DNA from: Acanthopleura granulata
Taxonomy: Eukaryota > Mollusca > Polyplacophora > Chitonida > Chitonidae
Direction of reading: 5' to 3'
Assembly: GCA_016165875.1 (NCBI GenBank)
Contig: JABBOT010000005.1
Location: 24,267,368 to 24,331,367, forward strand
Length of the DNA stretch: 64,000 bases
Both the position numbers and the translations under genes were made by a program. Positions 12,401 to 27,400 of the stretch are shown one piece after another. Every line of letters begins with the position of its first letter. Within the stretch, counting starts at the first letter, position 1. The notes beneath the pieces are model-generated. The model was given only the letters and a program-made list of their open reading frames with translations, searched no databases and was not told where the DNA came from.

Positions 12401-15400
12401 TAAAATCTACCAGATGATACTATCATGTTACATGTATTAACTGAAAAATTAGGTTGCTTTCGCAACAGGCTAAGTAATTTTACACTTGAAAGCCACACAC
12501 CGCATGCATTTATGGTGTTCCATGAACTATAAATGTGTATTCAATATTAAGCAGTATCAGTTAACAGCATACACGCACTGCCCTTCTTTGTCAAATACCC
12601 TGAATGATCAGTCATAATGAGGCGCCTCTTCTGTAACAGAAGCCTAATTAGGGGTATATATTGCGTATTCACACAAGTATTATCATCTCTTACCTGTCCT
12701 GCCAGACACTGTTTACCATTGTACCATCCAAAGTACTCACCTGGTGGGGCACATAGACTAGGTGTCGGGGGAGGGGCTTCAAATCACGCAAGGTCACAGT
12801 GTCAGAATTGCCGTAGTCAACAAAACACACCTTCACAGTCTGCCAAGACAAACACACCAACGTCAGGATTAATAGGGCAGTTTCGTGTTCGAAGCAGTCA
12901 TACTGGACCAAGTAACCTGTCAGAAATGATAGGCTACTATTTCTGATAAGACTTACTGTAACATGGCTGTCTGCAAAAAAGTTTCACCAGCTATTTAGCA
13001 CGTCAATGTCAGTATGCATACCAGTAACAAGCAAATGTGTCTTTTCACATTTTTTTTTTTTTTTTAACGAATATTCCATTCGCAATTCCAATGAATATAT
13101 AACGAAGGTGGGTGTAGCGCCTTTGGGATGGAAATATTTTTTACCAGCGGAAACACTGGTGGAGTGAAGAGTTAACCTTACCTGCCCGGGGTTGACTTTG
13201 ATCACCTGCGCTCTGTACCAGGAGTTCTCATATGGCGCCAGCAGCAGGGCTCCTTCCTTCACCACCGGGTAGGTGTCACAATTCAGGGCATGATTGCTAA
13301 AACACAACCACAGGAAGAATTAGCATATATTTACCGATTTCAAGAGGCTATATCCACAAAACTAGTTCACGCATATCCAGAGGACAGCTGACGGCCAATA
13401 AATCTACAAAAAAATAAATGTACACAAATGAGCCTAACTGTTCAACTTCACCTGGGGAAATTGTCACTATACAATTAGTTTTGGAGCAGTGTACCTTTGC
13501 ACTCAGCACCTTCTAAGAGTTTTTTAAAAGGGCCTTTTCCATTTTACATAATTCCTTACCAAGAGGTTTTCAAGTACATGATGATAATGTCAAAGAGATA
13601 CCATGTGAAATTTTAAGTCTCAATTTAGTACATGCATGACAGAGGGCCTAGAAAAAAAATATTGCATGAGAGGGGAAAATTTTTGAAAAAATCAATGTTT
13701 ATACATAGATGTTTAGGGTCATAAATTATAATTTTCCCAATCAACTATAGTTATAGCACAAAAATGCTAACTAGCAAATTTAGTTCATTTAAATACAGTC
13801 GCATGATCAAAGCATTGGTGTACATAGTGTGAGAGATACTGGATTCAGTGGAAGGACTGAAATTTTTCAAGGGACGTACCTTCACTTTCAGGTAAAATTG
13901 TCCCTTGGCTTATCAGCCTTGAGCACATGTACAATGTAACCAATAGACATAAAATTCCAAGAGATATTTACAATACCATATATTCATAAAACCGTGCAAG
14001 TGTTGTATAAATTTGGTGAACTTGGGACAAACTGTTCAAGAGATAGAGCGTTACAAGCCTTTTATTAAATTTAACTCAAATGACCCCAATGACCTTGAAG
14101 GAAAAGGTCAAGGTCAATGAAAAGCAATAGGGTTCGTCCCTCACACCAAGTGTGTAAGTGTGGTGTAAGTTTGGTGAACTTGGGCTAAACCATTCTAGAG
14201 ATAAAGCATTTAAAAGAATTGAACTTCAATGACCCCAGTGACATCAAAGGAAAAGGTCAAGGTCACTGAAAATCAATAGGGTTCTGCCTCATGCCAATGT
14301 GCAAGTGTGGTGTAAGTTTGTTAAACATCGCATAAACCGTTCTAGATAAAGAGCGTTCACAAGGAATCTGGACAGATGGATGGACGGACGGAGCCCGCTA
14401 TCACAATACCCTTGGCCAAAATTGGTCGAGGGTAAAAACAGTGACAAGCCGCTAAAGTACAGAAAACTCTCATGCCTGTATTACCGTAGCTCATGGGTGA
14501 ACTGTTCAAATATTTTCTCCTCTTGTACTGTCCTAGCAATCTGTCCACAGAAAGTCCCATTCATGTGTAGGCCATCCACCACATACAGCATAAAGGTACT
14601 GCCTACAAAACACAAAATCACTTTAAGTAAATGTTCAGACCATCCACCCATAGGGAAGTTGAAGTTCAAACTCTTTTGTCACTGAAGGGAAAAAATGTCC
14701 TACGATATCATGTGACAACTGTCACTGATATAGTTTACCACCCACCTGTCTCGAGGTGTTAGGGGGCACAACTGAAAACACTTTCCTTCAGGAACTTCTT
14801 AAGTTGAATAACCTTCAGCTACTCAATTTGTCTTTCATTTGTGTACTCTTAACTTAGTGTGAATCTTTTTTCAATCGACCATGTTGTAGCAAACGTAACC
14901 AGTCCTACATGGTGCAGTACGACTTTTTTAACATTCTGTGACTCAAAACTCCTCCATTAAAATATAAAGTCATGGGCCACATTAATAAAGCTTTTTATTT
15001 AATACTTTTGATGTCACCTTGTGGAATGTGTTGGAACTTGATATACATAAGCTCCTATCAATATTTTTCTCCTACAGATTTTTGACAGATGGTATCTTTG
15101 TTCTGTAGGGTGAAATGTCTATTCCTATCTAGTTTGGGGCATTATGTCATATATTAGGTCACACTGAAAAGACCTGCAATTTATGATATGCAACAGACCC
15201 AAGTCTGAACATCAGTTTTAACCAACCAGAATTGATTGTATCTCCTTTGTAATTTTAACCAAATGCATTTGTTATTTTTACTAGAGGCATGGGTGTAATA
15301 CCATTTGTTGCTCCACAGCCTGGAGGTAATCCATTTAAAATGAAGTGATGTCACATGAACCAGCAATGTCAACTTGAAGCCTGGCATAATTTTATTTATT

Positions 15401-18400
15401 ATGATTTCGTATAAGCATAAAAATAATAAAGGTTTTGTAAAACTGAGATTCTCTCTGTCAACTTTGCAGTGTTCTGTAAGAGCTATCATTAATTTGATTG
15501 CGTTTCATGCCAGTCAGGAATATTTCACTTAGGCAACAGCGGCTAGCATTATGGCGGGAGGAAACCGGGCAGAACCCAGGGGTAACCCATGACCATTTTC
15601 TGGTTACTGGCTGACCCGTCCTCTGTAGGAACACAGAGGAACCCAGCTGGACTTGATGAGAGGCTCCTGAGCCATTGTGTTGTGCTGGCACACTAACCAC
15701 AAGGCCATGGAGCCCTCATAAGAGCTACAACAACACTGACAAATGTGCCAACTTTCAACAGTAACAAAATATGATAAATTAACACTGGAATTGATCACCA
15801 TTTGACCTGAAAACCTTACAGTTTGACACTATTCTATGGGAATACCATTCACGTCAAGCAAAATCCGGCTTCTCTGCATGAATTTTCACAAGAGATCTTG
15901 AGTCTGATATGAATATTGCTTTAAGGCGTAATTTCCTCTTACATGAATTTTACGCCACCACATGAGACTGCAGCTTACCTGGGACAAACATGATCCTGGG
16001 CAGCTGTGAGTAGAGCGTCTGATCCTCCTGAGCAGAACTGGCCGCCATTGAGAGATCAGTGTCTTCCTCTGGGCGCAGACTATAGTCTCGTATCACTTGC
16101 TTGCTTTCCCACAGATCAGAAGCCGGCCCCATGCTGTCCAGCTGAGAGACGTCATTGGTTGACATGGATAGGAGTTGAGATTGGTCAGAAGTATCACAGG
16201 CTTCACTTTCTGTCATGCTGGCATACTGTGTTCTCACGACAACCATCTCCTCAAGGTCATAACCGCACAAGTTACCCAAAGACTTGTCCTGGATCTCCGG
16301 TTTTAGCATAGAGTCTTTCACATTGATGTCTTCCCTCGAGCCACTGTTTGATTTGGTGTAGGGATGGAGTTTGACTTCTGCCAGATTGGCATGTGATTGG
16401 TCTTCCTCCAACAACAACGACTTGACGGCAGTTTCCTCTGAATCGGCCTCCATGTCCTGCTGTTTGACGTCCTCATACGGGGTGAGGGTTTCCGTGGAAT
16501 GCTCGTCTGACCCCCGGGACTCCATATCATAAGCCAGGTCCTCAGAGAAATGTGGGATAGGCACGGTATCAGAGCTCACCTCAGCCCCTGTGCCCGCCAT
16601 TTTTCCATTCATACAGAACCTAGACACGATTTCCTGAATGACGTTGTCCACGACTTCTTGAGCTTCTCTCTCCAGGCTGCTGGTGGGACCTGGTGGGGGC
16701 TTGAGGGAGACTAGTACGGAGGACTTTCCAGAGGGTGGTCTGGTCTGTCGACCATTTGGTATCCAAGTTCCCAGCCGCTCCTCCCCTCCAGAACTCACTA
16801 TAACTGGACCTGTCGCGATCGCAGATGATGCCTGAACTTCGGTTACTGTTAACATCTGAGGATGGGTGCTTTGGGAAGTAATGCTTTCTGCCACAATCAA
16901 CTGGCTGTGTTTACTCCGAGATTTAACCTTGCGTCCCACTTGCCGATGTTTCCAGCCTTCTGCTATCCGCTCCAAACACACTCCCGCTGGTGGTCCCATA
17001 TTATGGCCATCATCGGAAAACCCACCAACCCCAATGCTGCTGAGAAAAGACGAACATTCGTCCATCTGTCCTTGATTTCCGGAATTTCCATGGCGGCCAT
17101 CTTGGTTATCCTGATTGCTTTTCCGTGCATCTTGAGAAGGTGCCTTTTTTCTGACATCCTGGGACTTGCTGGCAGTGCCAGTGGATTTACGCACATCTTG
17201 GGACCTGGGCTGGTTTCGGATGTCTTGGGAACTCTTGGAAACCACCTTGCGTATGTCTTGAGAACATGGAGCCTGGTTCTGGTTTTCCTTAGGCGGTTCT
17301 GATTTGTCCTGACTGTTTGGAGCGTCACCTTGGTCATCGCCTGCTTTGAGCGCACCACTGTCTGCGCCCTCTTCACCTGCAGACGCTGTGTTGGGTGCAG
17401 AATCTCCAGTTTTCACGGTCGTGGAAATGACTTTGAAAGAACTGGGAAGATTGTCCTCAAGCAGGCGAACATCCCTACAAGATATGGCCTCTTTCTGTGT
17501 CTTGCTCCAAACTGTAAGACGAACAAAAACTGCTGCAGTCACACTGCATCAGAATATATCAATATCACTGAGGGATACTACTGGTTACATGGTTCACTGA
17601 GTGACACGATACAAAACTATATGGGGTTGGTAAGCCAAATATGAGGCTTATTGACCTGATATAGTTTCAGATCCTTTCGCTCAGTAACAATGTAACAAAT
17701 TTATCGCGCGGAAAACCCGAAAAACTGCACTGAAAATTTGTTTTTTGAAAAAACAAAAGAAGTGCCAACAGTAATTCCTGTTGCGTTGAGGAGCTTTGAA
17801 CTATATCAAGCAGTATATATGGGAATAATGACATCATAACTGTATTGACAATGTTCATTTAACATTCGACACATTGTTACATGTTGTTGGCGGGTGACAC
17901 TGTAACTGTTACGTCACAGCGTTCTCCCTGTTGTTGTGTCATCAGAAGCAAACAGCATCTGCTGCAGGCTATAGTTATATTTGTCCATCATGTGGCCATT
18001 ACTGTCCAACCTGAAGCAGAGGAGATGGTCTGATGCAAAATAAATGCACTGATTTCACTCCAGTGGAAAGCACACTACTCAAGATTATTTCATGTGTAAC
18101 AAAAACAGGAATAGGCTTTTGGGATGACACGTTCTGTGAACTTTAAAACCATATCACTAATATCGGCATTTTTCAAGTAACTGAAAAACTTCTCCAGATG
18201 ATGCTCATATTCTCACATACACATCAAGTTCCATGTCTACGAAATATCAGTGGAAGGCAGGTAATCCTCTGTGTCCTTCATGTAAGACCATCTCATTCAT
18301 ATGCTACTGGCAACTTTACAATTTTAAAGTGAGAATAGTGAAGCCTGGAGAAATTCTTATCCAGTCAGCAAAAAATCACAAGAAATAAACTCTGATTGGC

Positions 18401-21400
18401 TCAATATTTTATAAACATAATTTTGGCAAGTTGAGGGTTAAGAAAAAAACAAAACATGTGGAAAATAATATCACTGTTTGTCTCTCAATAACTGACCTCT
18501 GTCTCGCACCATATGGTTGAGGTTTATGACAGTGTCATCCTCCTGGCACAGGGATAACTCAACTAGCCACACAGTGCTGGGGCCATCAGTCTCCTGCAGG
18601 GATAAAATCATGAAGTTATCCAGGTATATTTTATCAATGGGTCAGTTACGCATACCACAACCATTAACTACAACTCAACTTGAATACATATTGCGGCATC
18701 AGATTCAAATGAATCAATTCTTGGAAACAGCAATTTTAAGAGGGAATTAGTGATGAAATTTTGAGGAATTCATTCAACAACAATCCAGAGCTCTAAATTA
18801 CTCCAGTCACCGTAAAAAGAAAATCTACGGTACTCCTGACTGACTCAACGGTTAGATGACAAGGATGACAACAGCATTAACTAATATAAATTATTACCAA
18901 TTCACAGCCTACATGCACCTGTGCCTACATTATATGATGCACAAGCTGGTATATTGGATCATAAAAGAAGCAACAAACATTCAGTCGACTTTCTCTAAGA
19001 ATTTAGGTACGTATAGCTATTGACAAAACTGGACAAGATAAAAAAAAAAAAAAATTCAAAAGATAAACAGGCTTGCTTTTGTGTTCAGATGTGATGAAAA
19101 TAATCTTTCTTCACAACAATTCCTCAAGTGGGGAAACAAGATGGCCATGTAAAATGCTGGGGTCGCAGTCTCAACGAGAGGGCCATGGTTGATCCTACTT
19201 CAGATCGAGTAGACAGACACCACAAAGACCAGTACGAGTTCTAGCCACTTACGCCGATCATCAAACAAGGGCAGAGCAAGACTATCCATTTTCAAGTGTT
19301 AGGTATGACAACATAGCCCAAACTTCCTACTCAAGAGACCTGACCATCCCGCCACTCAAGTTCCCTCTCCAAAGAGAGGATATTGTCTGAACATTACGCA
19401 TGATGCTTACCTTCTTCAGAAATTTACAATCCAGCAATTTCTCTCGAACCATGTCGTTGAAAGTCCACTTAGCCTCATGAGAAAGATCTTCAGTGAGTCC
19501 AGACAAACGACACTCTACCGCCTGCAAAATGGAAGAAATTTAATTTTCACAACTGACAGAAAGATTTTGAAATCTTTTCTTTCATATCTACGTGTGTGTA
19601 AACTTGGGCATACTGGGCTGGACTATTACAAGTATCTCTCCTTCCATGCCATGTTGAAGTTAAAAATTTTATCAGTCATTTTCTTTCAATGGATGTAAAT
19701 TACTTCAATAAAATAGAAAACACCAGTGATTTTATTTCAAAGTTTGGCTTGTTTTAGTTTAGAGGTGGTGCTAGGACAAGTTTGAGTGCTTTCTGCCTTC
19801 CGAGAAATCAGCTTTCCTGTGACTCTGATTTAATTTTTCTTTGAAAGAACGACACAGCTTTTCAGTTATATCACTAAAGCAAGTGTTTAGGATTTTGATT
19901 CGATTTTTAATTGCAGTTGAAGGTTGTGGGTTTCCTAAGGGCTCTGCACTGTTTCCTTCCACCATAACTCTGGCCGTAGTCATCTAAGTGAAATATTCTT
20001 GAGTACGACGAAAAACATCAGTTAAATAAATAAATAAATATTCCAGTGGTAGATTATGATAAACACATGGAGACAATCTGCACAACTTCTATGAACCATC
20101 CAGTCATTCCATTGATCAACTCAGTATAATACCACACAGCTGATGCTCCAGAGATTAAACAAAATTCTTATCATTCTCATTTATTTGGTCATCATCAGAA
20201 AGAGTATTGTATATGGGTTGAGCTGAGATTTATACACAAATGAAAATGTTTCAAACCACTTTAGGGTGGAGGATACCTGAGTACCCATGGAAAACCATCG
20301 ACCTTTGGAAAGTTACTGACAACTTTTCCTCTGGCATGATGTATAGATATGTTCACCATATTGGTGGAAGATGAAGTGGTCTTCCATCAACATTACACTA
20401 TCTGTAAACAGACACACGCGCATCGTCAACGGCTTACTGTCATCGGCGTCCAACAAGCAGTGACAGTGGGGAAATCTACAAATCCCTTGCCCTCAGCCAG
20501 GTCTGAACCCGCAGGGTGCGTATCTTCAGAGACAAGCATCTTAACCAGTTGCGCCAAGCCCACCTCAAGGAGTCCCATGCCAATTTCACGCTCACATTGA
20601 AAAGAAGTACCACTGTATGCATACAATGACGGTACCACACTTTTATCTTCCATCCCCATTTGTACAATAGCATACACGCCTAAACAGTAACTCCACTGTA
20701 CACTGGTTATTGTTCTTCACACCTTAAGTGCTCTCAAAATGGCTAGTTCAACCCATGCATGACACTACAACTACATATAATTTGTGTCTGGTGTTTACTT
20801 ACTGCCACCAATGCTGAGGTCAGATGTAGGGCTTAAAATCAAGCTATTTCATAAATATGCAGGAAATATGGGGCGTCCGCATTCGCCAGTGAGCCCATTT
20901 GTTTGATTGCCTGTAGAAAATCTCAAACACATTGCACACCATATGTGTACAATTATTCCTCAATTTTACAATGCGATTGTACAGGCAATAAATATGATTC
21001 CTGAAAGCAGTTTGTATACAAGTACTGTTCATTAAACATATCTCCCTGTGACATTTGAAACCTTTGTTACACATAAATTTAGGAGATAATTATTTTAGTT
21101 CAAATTTCCATGTACTTACTTTGGAAGCATATGAGGAGCACTTTGTGTATGGAACTTTTAATTTTCGACTCTTCTGTGTGTTCAGTAAATATCTAGATGA
21201 ACTTCCGATAATATATCCAGGATGTGTGGATCAAAGTGCAATTGAGAGTTATGTGCTTTTATGTGCTTTTCTTATTTGATTTTGGAAACAAAATCACACT
21301 GGTTCAGTTGGCCAATTTCACAGCTTCACAGAATGTGTATCAGCCTTAAGAAAATGCTAAAATAAACATCTAACAAACATGCATTAGTCGAGTCTGGTAC

Positions 21401-24400
21401 AGAACACAGCTACATACATTTATTTACTACTGGATGCAACAAGCTATACTGTTGTAATTCTTGTTTTCAAAACAAAAGACAAACAATGGCTCAATACAAT
21501 CACCATAATACTTTTTCATAATCAAACTTTTCTTTGCACCATTTATAATGGCACTACACAGGACATGAAAAGCACAAAAACTTTCCCAACACCATGACCA
21601 AAGGCATGGTCGTGAAGTGGTCACATAGAATTTTATAGCGTGTGAACTAAACCCACTCCACTAAACATCAACGATGGAACAATTCTTTTTTTTTATAGGA
21701 TTTCTGTCAGTTTGTTGATGATTTAAGGGATGTTTGGTTTCCAAGTCATTATCGCAGCACACTGTCTATCAGTGACAGATTAGCCAACTGCAACAAAAAA
21801 TCTCACAAATTGCTGATCACAACATGCGACACTGACGTCAAAGACCTGGAACTCAAGCAGAAAAACAACATCAGCTGGGCATGCACGACACACTGTGGAT
21901 ACTAAGACACTTGCTTCAATGCACAATGCTGGTGACAAAGGCTTCTGATCTTTCCAATGTGGCAAACATCATGCGAAATGATCATGTCAAAGTGGCCTTG
22001 GGAAACCACACAACTTTAAAATACTGACCCAAATACATTCTATGGCCCAGTAGATCTCACAGCTAATCAGTACGACTATTGATCAAGCACATATTGACGT
22101 ATCTTGCTATACTGACCTACATACATTAGCCGAGAAATCTAGGCTGAGAGGATTTTAATAACTGGACCTGTCGTCATGCAGAGCCAAAAACGCCCCCATG
22201 CTAAATTTTAAGCTAGCTCAGGGCACACATTAAATGCTAAAAATGGGAAGCTATGTCACTTATTTTACATACCCAGAATTCTTAAAATGAAAAGGAATGT
22301 TTTCGTCCCATGTGAAATGCCACAGCAGTGTCCTGATAGTGCAATGCCAAAGTCTTGCCATCTCAATTCCTATTTTACTCAAGTACAGATAATGTGGTAA
22401 GTTACAATTACGCGCCATTGACGAATATGTAAAACCACTGAGAAGTGATTATATAAACCTTGACTGACATTTTACATTTTTCAAACATATAAAAACAATT
22501 TGATCTTGACTCAGGCATAATGGAAATATCTCAGTGTATATGCTGGTCATATATTATCTTGAATTTAATGTGAGGAAAAGCACATTTCATGTTTAGAAAG
22601 CATGTTAATAATTCCTCCACGGCAGTCAACTGGGGTATCATTGGGTAACTTCCAGTCTGTTTGTTCAGCAATAATAATCACTAGGTCACCAGGTGAAACG
22701 TAATGTCGATTTCAGCATCTTTCTCTTTGTAATCAGACAGTGAGATTGATACAGAATTACATGACTAAAACAAGTTAAGAATGGGTGTTGAAATGAAGGA
22801 CTGGATATTTCAACTTTAAATCAAGGCAATTCCAGTGCTGTATATATCTGCAAAGCATGACAACCTGAAGCAACAACACCCCTCATACAGGCAGTGAAAT
22901 CATAATGTGATGTTTGTCGGGTGTAATTTTAATGCCCCGTGTTGACTAGACTTGTATTATGACAACAACACACTGAGCTCACAATGGAACATCATAAAAA
23001 CCAAGGGTTACATTTCTTATGTCATGAAAACTGGGTGTGTAATATCAAAATGTAATCCCAAAAGTGATATTAAACTAAAAAATATCAGTTTTGTCAGTGA
23101 AGGAACGACTGGGATTGTACTGACGTATACATAATAGACACGTTTTCCAGATGTTAAGATTCTACACTCTGCGAAGAGAAATGTTTACCTATGACTATCA
23201 AGATTTTCGATATCAATGTGTTTCAAACAAATCAGCACTAGATATAACAATGATCAAATTAGTGTGCAGAGTGAATTTCACTCAACCACAAGAGTTAATC
23301 TACAGCAAATTCAATATAAACCATTTTACTCTTTGCATGCTAACATTACCTCAGGGAGAACGAATGGAAAAAAAAATCAATACTGAGTAAACTAATACTT
23401 GAGCATGTCACTGATTATATTTCCATGGTAACCAAGAGGAACACTATATGCTTTACATATCAATGTAGAAAACAGCTGGCTCGGGAAGTGAGGGTTAACT
23501 GCAGTAGTTATCTCCCTTAGCTAGCCTAAATATTACCTAACCTAAATTTAGACTTAGCCAATAATCTGCCAGCTAGGCTGGGGAGTGCTGAAGCTTCCTG
23601 CAGTGCATGGAGCCACCGGCTGGCTGTGGCTAGGAGGTCCTCTACCCATCAACACAGCTAGTTGTATAGGCAGCATGGAGGAGGCAGGAAGGAGAATCAT
23701 TGGCATGCTCCAACCTGAAGCCTGACACATCTGGGAGAGGCACGTGGTGAGGGTGAATAGTCTGGCTGGATCCCCCTGACAAACAAGGTATGTACTTGTG
23801 TACTTGGGTTAGCTTACTACGAAAGATGTTTATTGTAATACTTACAGCCTTCCTGACAGCGCCTCAACTACAACATATACAGTGCCGTATCTCCTAGGCA
23901 GTCAGCACCTGGCTGGCACTGCATGTGTTCAGGAAATCATTTGTGCAGACTTGTGAGACACATAAATGCTTTTAGGAATGTCGACCTTCAAAGCAGCACT
24001 TTTTGTTGCAACATTGCTGTCAGAAACCAGGCTAATGTGGCAGTTTACGGTACCGCAAATACTTGCGTTACAGTTAACACTGCATCAAGGGTTGGGAGTT
24101 GATTTCATCCTGTAGGTTCCTAGTTAGTGTATGAACGTAAGACCAACACCACCAGCATTATCATGCATACCTAAACACGCAGATGCAATAGAGCAGACCT
24201 ACGTGTATGTACACACAGATGTACTACAGCACACCTATGTGCAGATACATTACAGCACACCTATGTGCTGATACTTTACAGCACACCTATGTGCTGATAC
24301 ATTATAGTGCACCTATGAGCTGATACATTACAGCACACCTATGTGCTGATACATTATAGTGCACCTATGTGCTGATACATTATAGTGCACCTATGTGCTG

Positions 24401-27400
24401 ATACATTACAGTACACCTATGTCCTGATACATTACAGCACACGTATGTCCTGATACATTACAGCACACCTACGTGCAGATACATTACAGCACACCTACGT
24501 GCAGATACATTACAGCACACCAACACGTATGTACACACAGATGCAATACAGCACACCTATCTACAGTTACAGTACAGCATACCCATGTACACCCGTGTAC
24601 ATAATGATACATTACAGCACACCCATGTACACAGGCTAAAGATAAAGGTGATGCCTGACTACACATATGATTTTAGGGTATCTCTATGATATACTGTTCC
24701 CTAACAGTTCTGCACTGTGTACTTAGATACCAGCTGTCAAAGTTTGTACCCAAAACCAGAGCTGGAAAGCAAACGATATTTGTTTGCGGACGTACACAGT
24801 ATGGCGCCACTGCTGTTACATTTAATGATCCTGTTCCTGGAAAGTGGTCGTCATGAGGAAGACGGACATTGGACTGAGAAGTAAGGGTGGTCAACTTGTC
24901 ATCTAACTTGAACATAAACACACAAATGAGGTCAGTGTCATGTCAGTGGCTTTCTACAACTGGCCATGTACATTTGTTCATTTTGTACAAATTTCTCTAC
25001 TGGTGCTGAAACTGACTTTTTTTTCCTTGTAGTATATCATCCCACCTTACCAACAAACTTCCAATAATCTCTCTACAACCAACATAGCTCACAGAATCAG
25101 GAAAAATGAGCAATTCTGTCATGGTTGTAATTTGATGCCATTTAGGGTAAGGACTGTTACAATTTCATGACTTAAAATTTCCATCATCACAAAGCTGTAT
25201 GTACTTATATTGCCTGATTCTCACAGTTCAATTTGTTGTAAACAAAAAAAAAAAAAAAAAAAAAGAGGTTTAAAAACTTTATGACGTAGCAACAGAAGTA
25301 ATGATCTAAATCGTCTAAAAAGAACATTTTGCTGAGAATTTATAGGGCGACACAGTAACTGTTCAATGAAAGTCACGGTATCATACAAATTTTGCTTCCT
25401 CTTTAAATAACATCCACTCCACCATTAACCTGTGTCTATTCTTTCAAGCATGTCGCAGGCTGCAATGAATGTCATTTTTTTGTTTCCTGTTTGGGGAATT
25501 CATTGTCCCTTCCCTTTTGCTTTAAAAAAAAAAAAGAAGGAGGGAAGAGACAAACCACCAAAAAGTGTTGTTCACATAGCCAACAGTCATTTGCTGTTCA
25601 CCATGGACGACTGGGGACGGCAATTGTGATTTGTCCCTGAAGCTTAAGTCAAGGTGCTATACTCACATAATCATACTGTTACACATGCAAACGTACACTT
25701 GCTTATTAACAAAAGGGTGCTTTTCCTCCACCAATATTGACTAAACTAAACTGATCCCATTATTCTCTTGCAATGTGTGAATAATATACATACACTGCCC
25801 CAGTTTGCCCACGTAAACACAGTAAAGGGAGGAATGAACAGAATGGCACTTAAGACTGCACTGTTAATCACCAGCATTGTGTTCATGTCATATTTGTACC
25901 ACTTTACATCAGGAAAGAAGGGCAGGCTAACTTAACCATGGGCGTCTTCTATTGGGAAGGTATTGTGCATTTTTTAATCCCGAGAGGCAGTGCTAGTGTG
26001 GACCTTGAGCAATTTTTGTATCAAAATTGGATTGCAAGGAAATGTTGAGAATGTTACAATGTATCAGTTTTTACAATACTGTCCTACTGTCTTTTAATGT
26101 GATGCCATTATGATGAGCTGGCCAGGAAAGGAATATTTGGCATCAATAAAATGGTGCCAACGTCCTATCACTGGCCTTGTTACTGGGCTTTTGATGCGTC
26201 TCCACTGTGTTGAATTAAATATTTTTTTCAGCCATCTTTCAGTGTCAACAGGGTGTTTATCACCTTTGGAGAAACACATTAAGCTGACAATGAACAAATA
26301 TAGGTGAGCTTTGGGGGGGGGGAGGGCAGAATTCATAATGAGAAGAAAGCTGTTTTGGACTTTAAAACATATCCAACAATGTATGTATCTAATTTGTCAT
26401 AAAACACCTAGTTTTGAAAAGTTAACACTTGAACAGAAAATGAACTGAAAGCCAAGTTTCAAGCCTTTCATCTTGTGATCATCCATGTTCCTGGAGCACA
26501 TGTGGCATTACAAAGTTTATCTGCTAATGCACTTGAAAATATATAAATTCAAAGCGTTCAGACTTTAACAAATTCAGTTCTAGTGGACTTAATTTTCGCC
26601 TTAATACATGTGCTTGATGCAGTGGTTTTACTATTGTTGTCAAACTACTGACTTCCAAACATCCGTGACACCTCACGCATCAAAGAATTCCTTGTATATG
26701 TATATGCGTTAATTAGCTGATCACTGTCTTGGTGCAAACGCTATACAGAAATCTGACGTTGGTGCCATGCCACCAGCCCATATATGCAGCCACTGTCTTG
26801 TGTCCACAACAACATACGCAATACGCAAACACAATTTAATCTGGCCACAGCGACGCGATCAAAAAGAAATCAATCGTGAGGGTGTCTGGGAGGACACCAG
26901 ATGTTCGAAATTCCTGGGGCATTCAATCGCCTTAATAACATGGGCAGGCGTGGCCTTGGAAGGAAATATTTACAACATGATCGTCAAACAGTGCCTGACA
27001 CTGAAACAGAACTGTACCACACACAAACTGAACACATAACCACACCTACCTTGCACTATACCTAACATCCAACTAGAATTGTACTCCCCACATCAATCGC
27101 ACCCACATATCAACTTAGGACTGTAACCCACGTCAAACTAGAACTGTAACAGGGGCCTCCATGGCTCAGTCGGATAGCGCCTCATCTCAGCACAATGACC
27201 TGAAGCCTCCCACCTACGCGGACGCTGTGAGTTCAAGACCAGCTCATGTGGGCTTCCTCTCCGGCCGTACGTGGGAAGGTCTGCCAGAAACCCGCGGATG
27301 GTTGTGGGTTTACTCCGGGCTCTACCCAGTTTCCTCCCACCATAATGCTGGCCGCCGTCGTATAAGTGAAATATTCTTGAGTGCTTTGTGAAACACTAAT

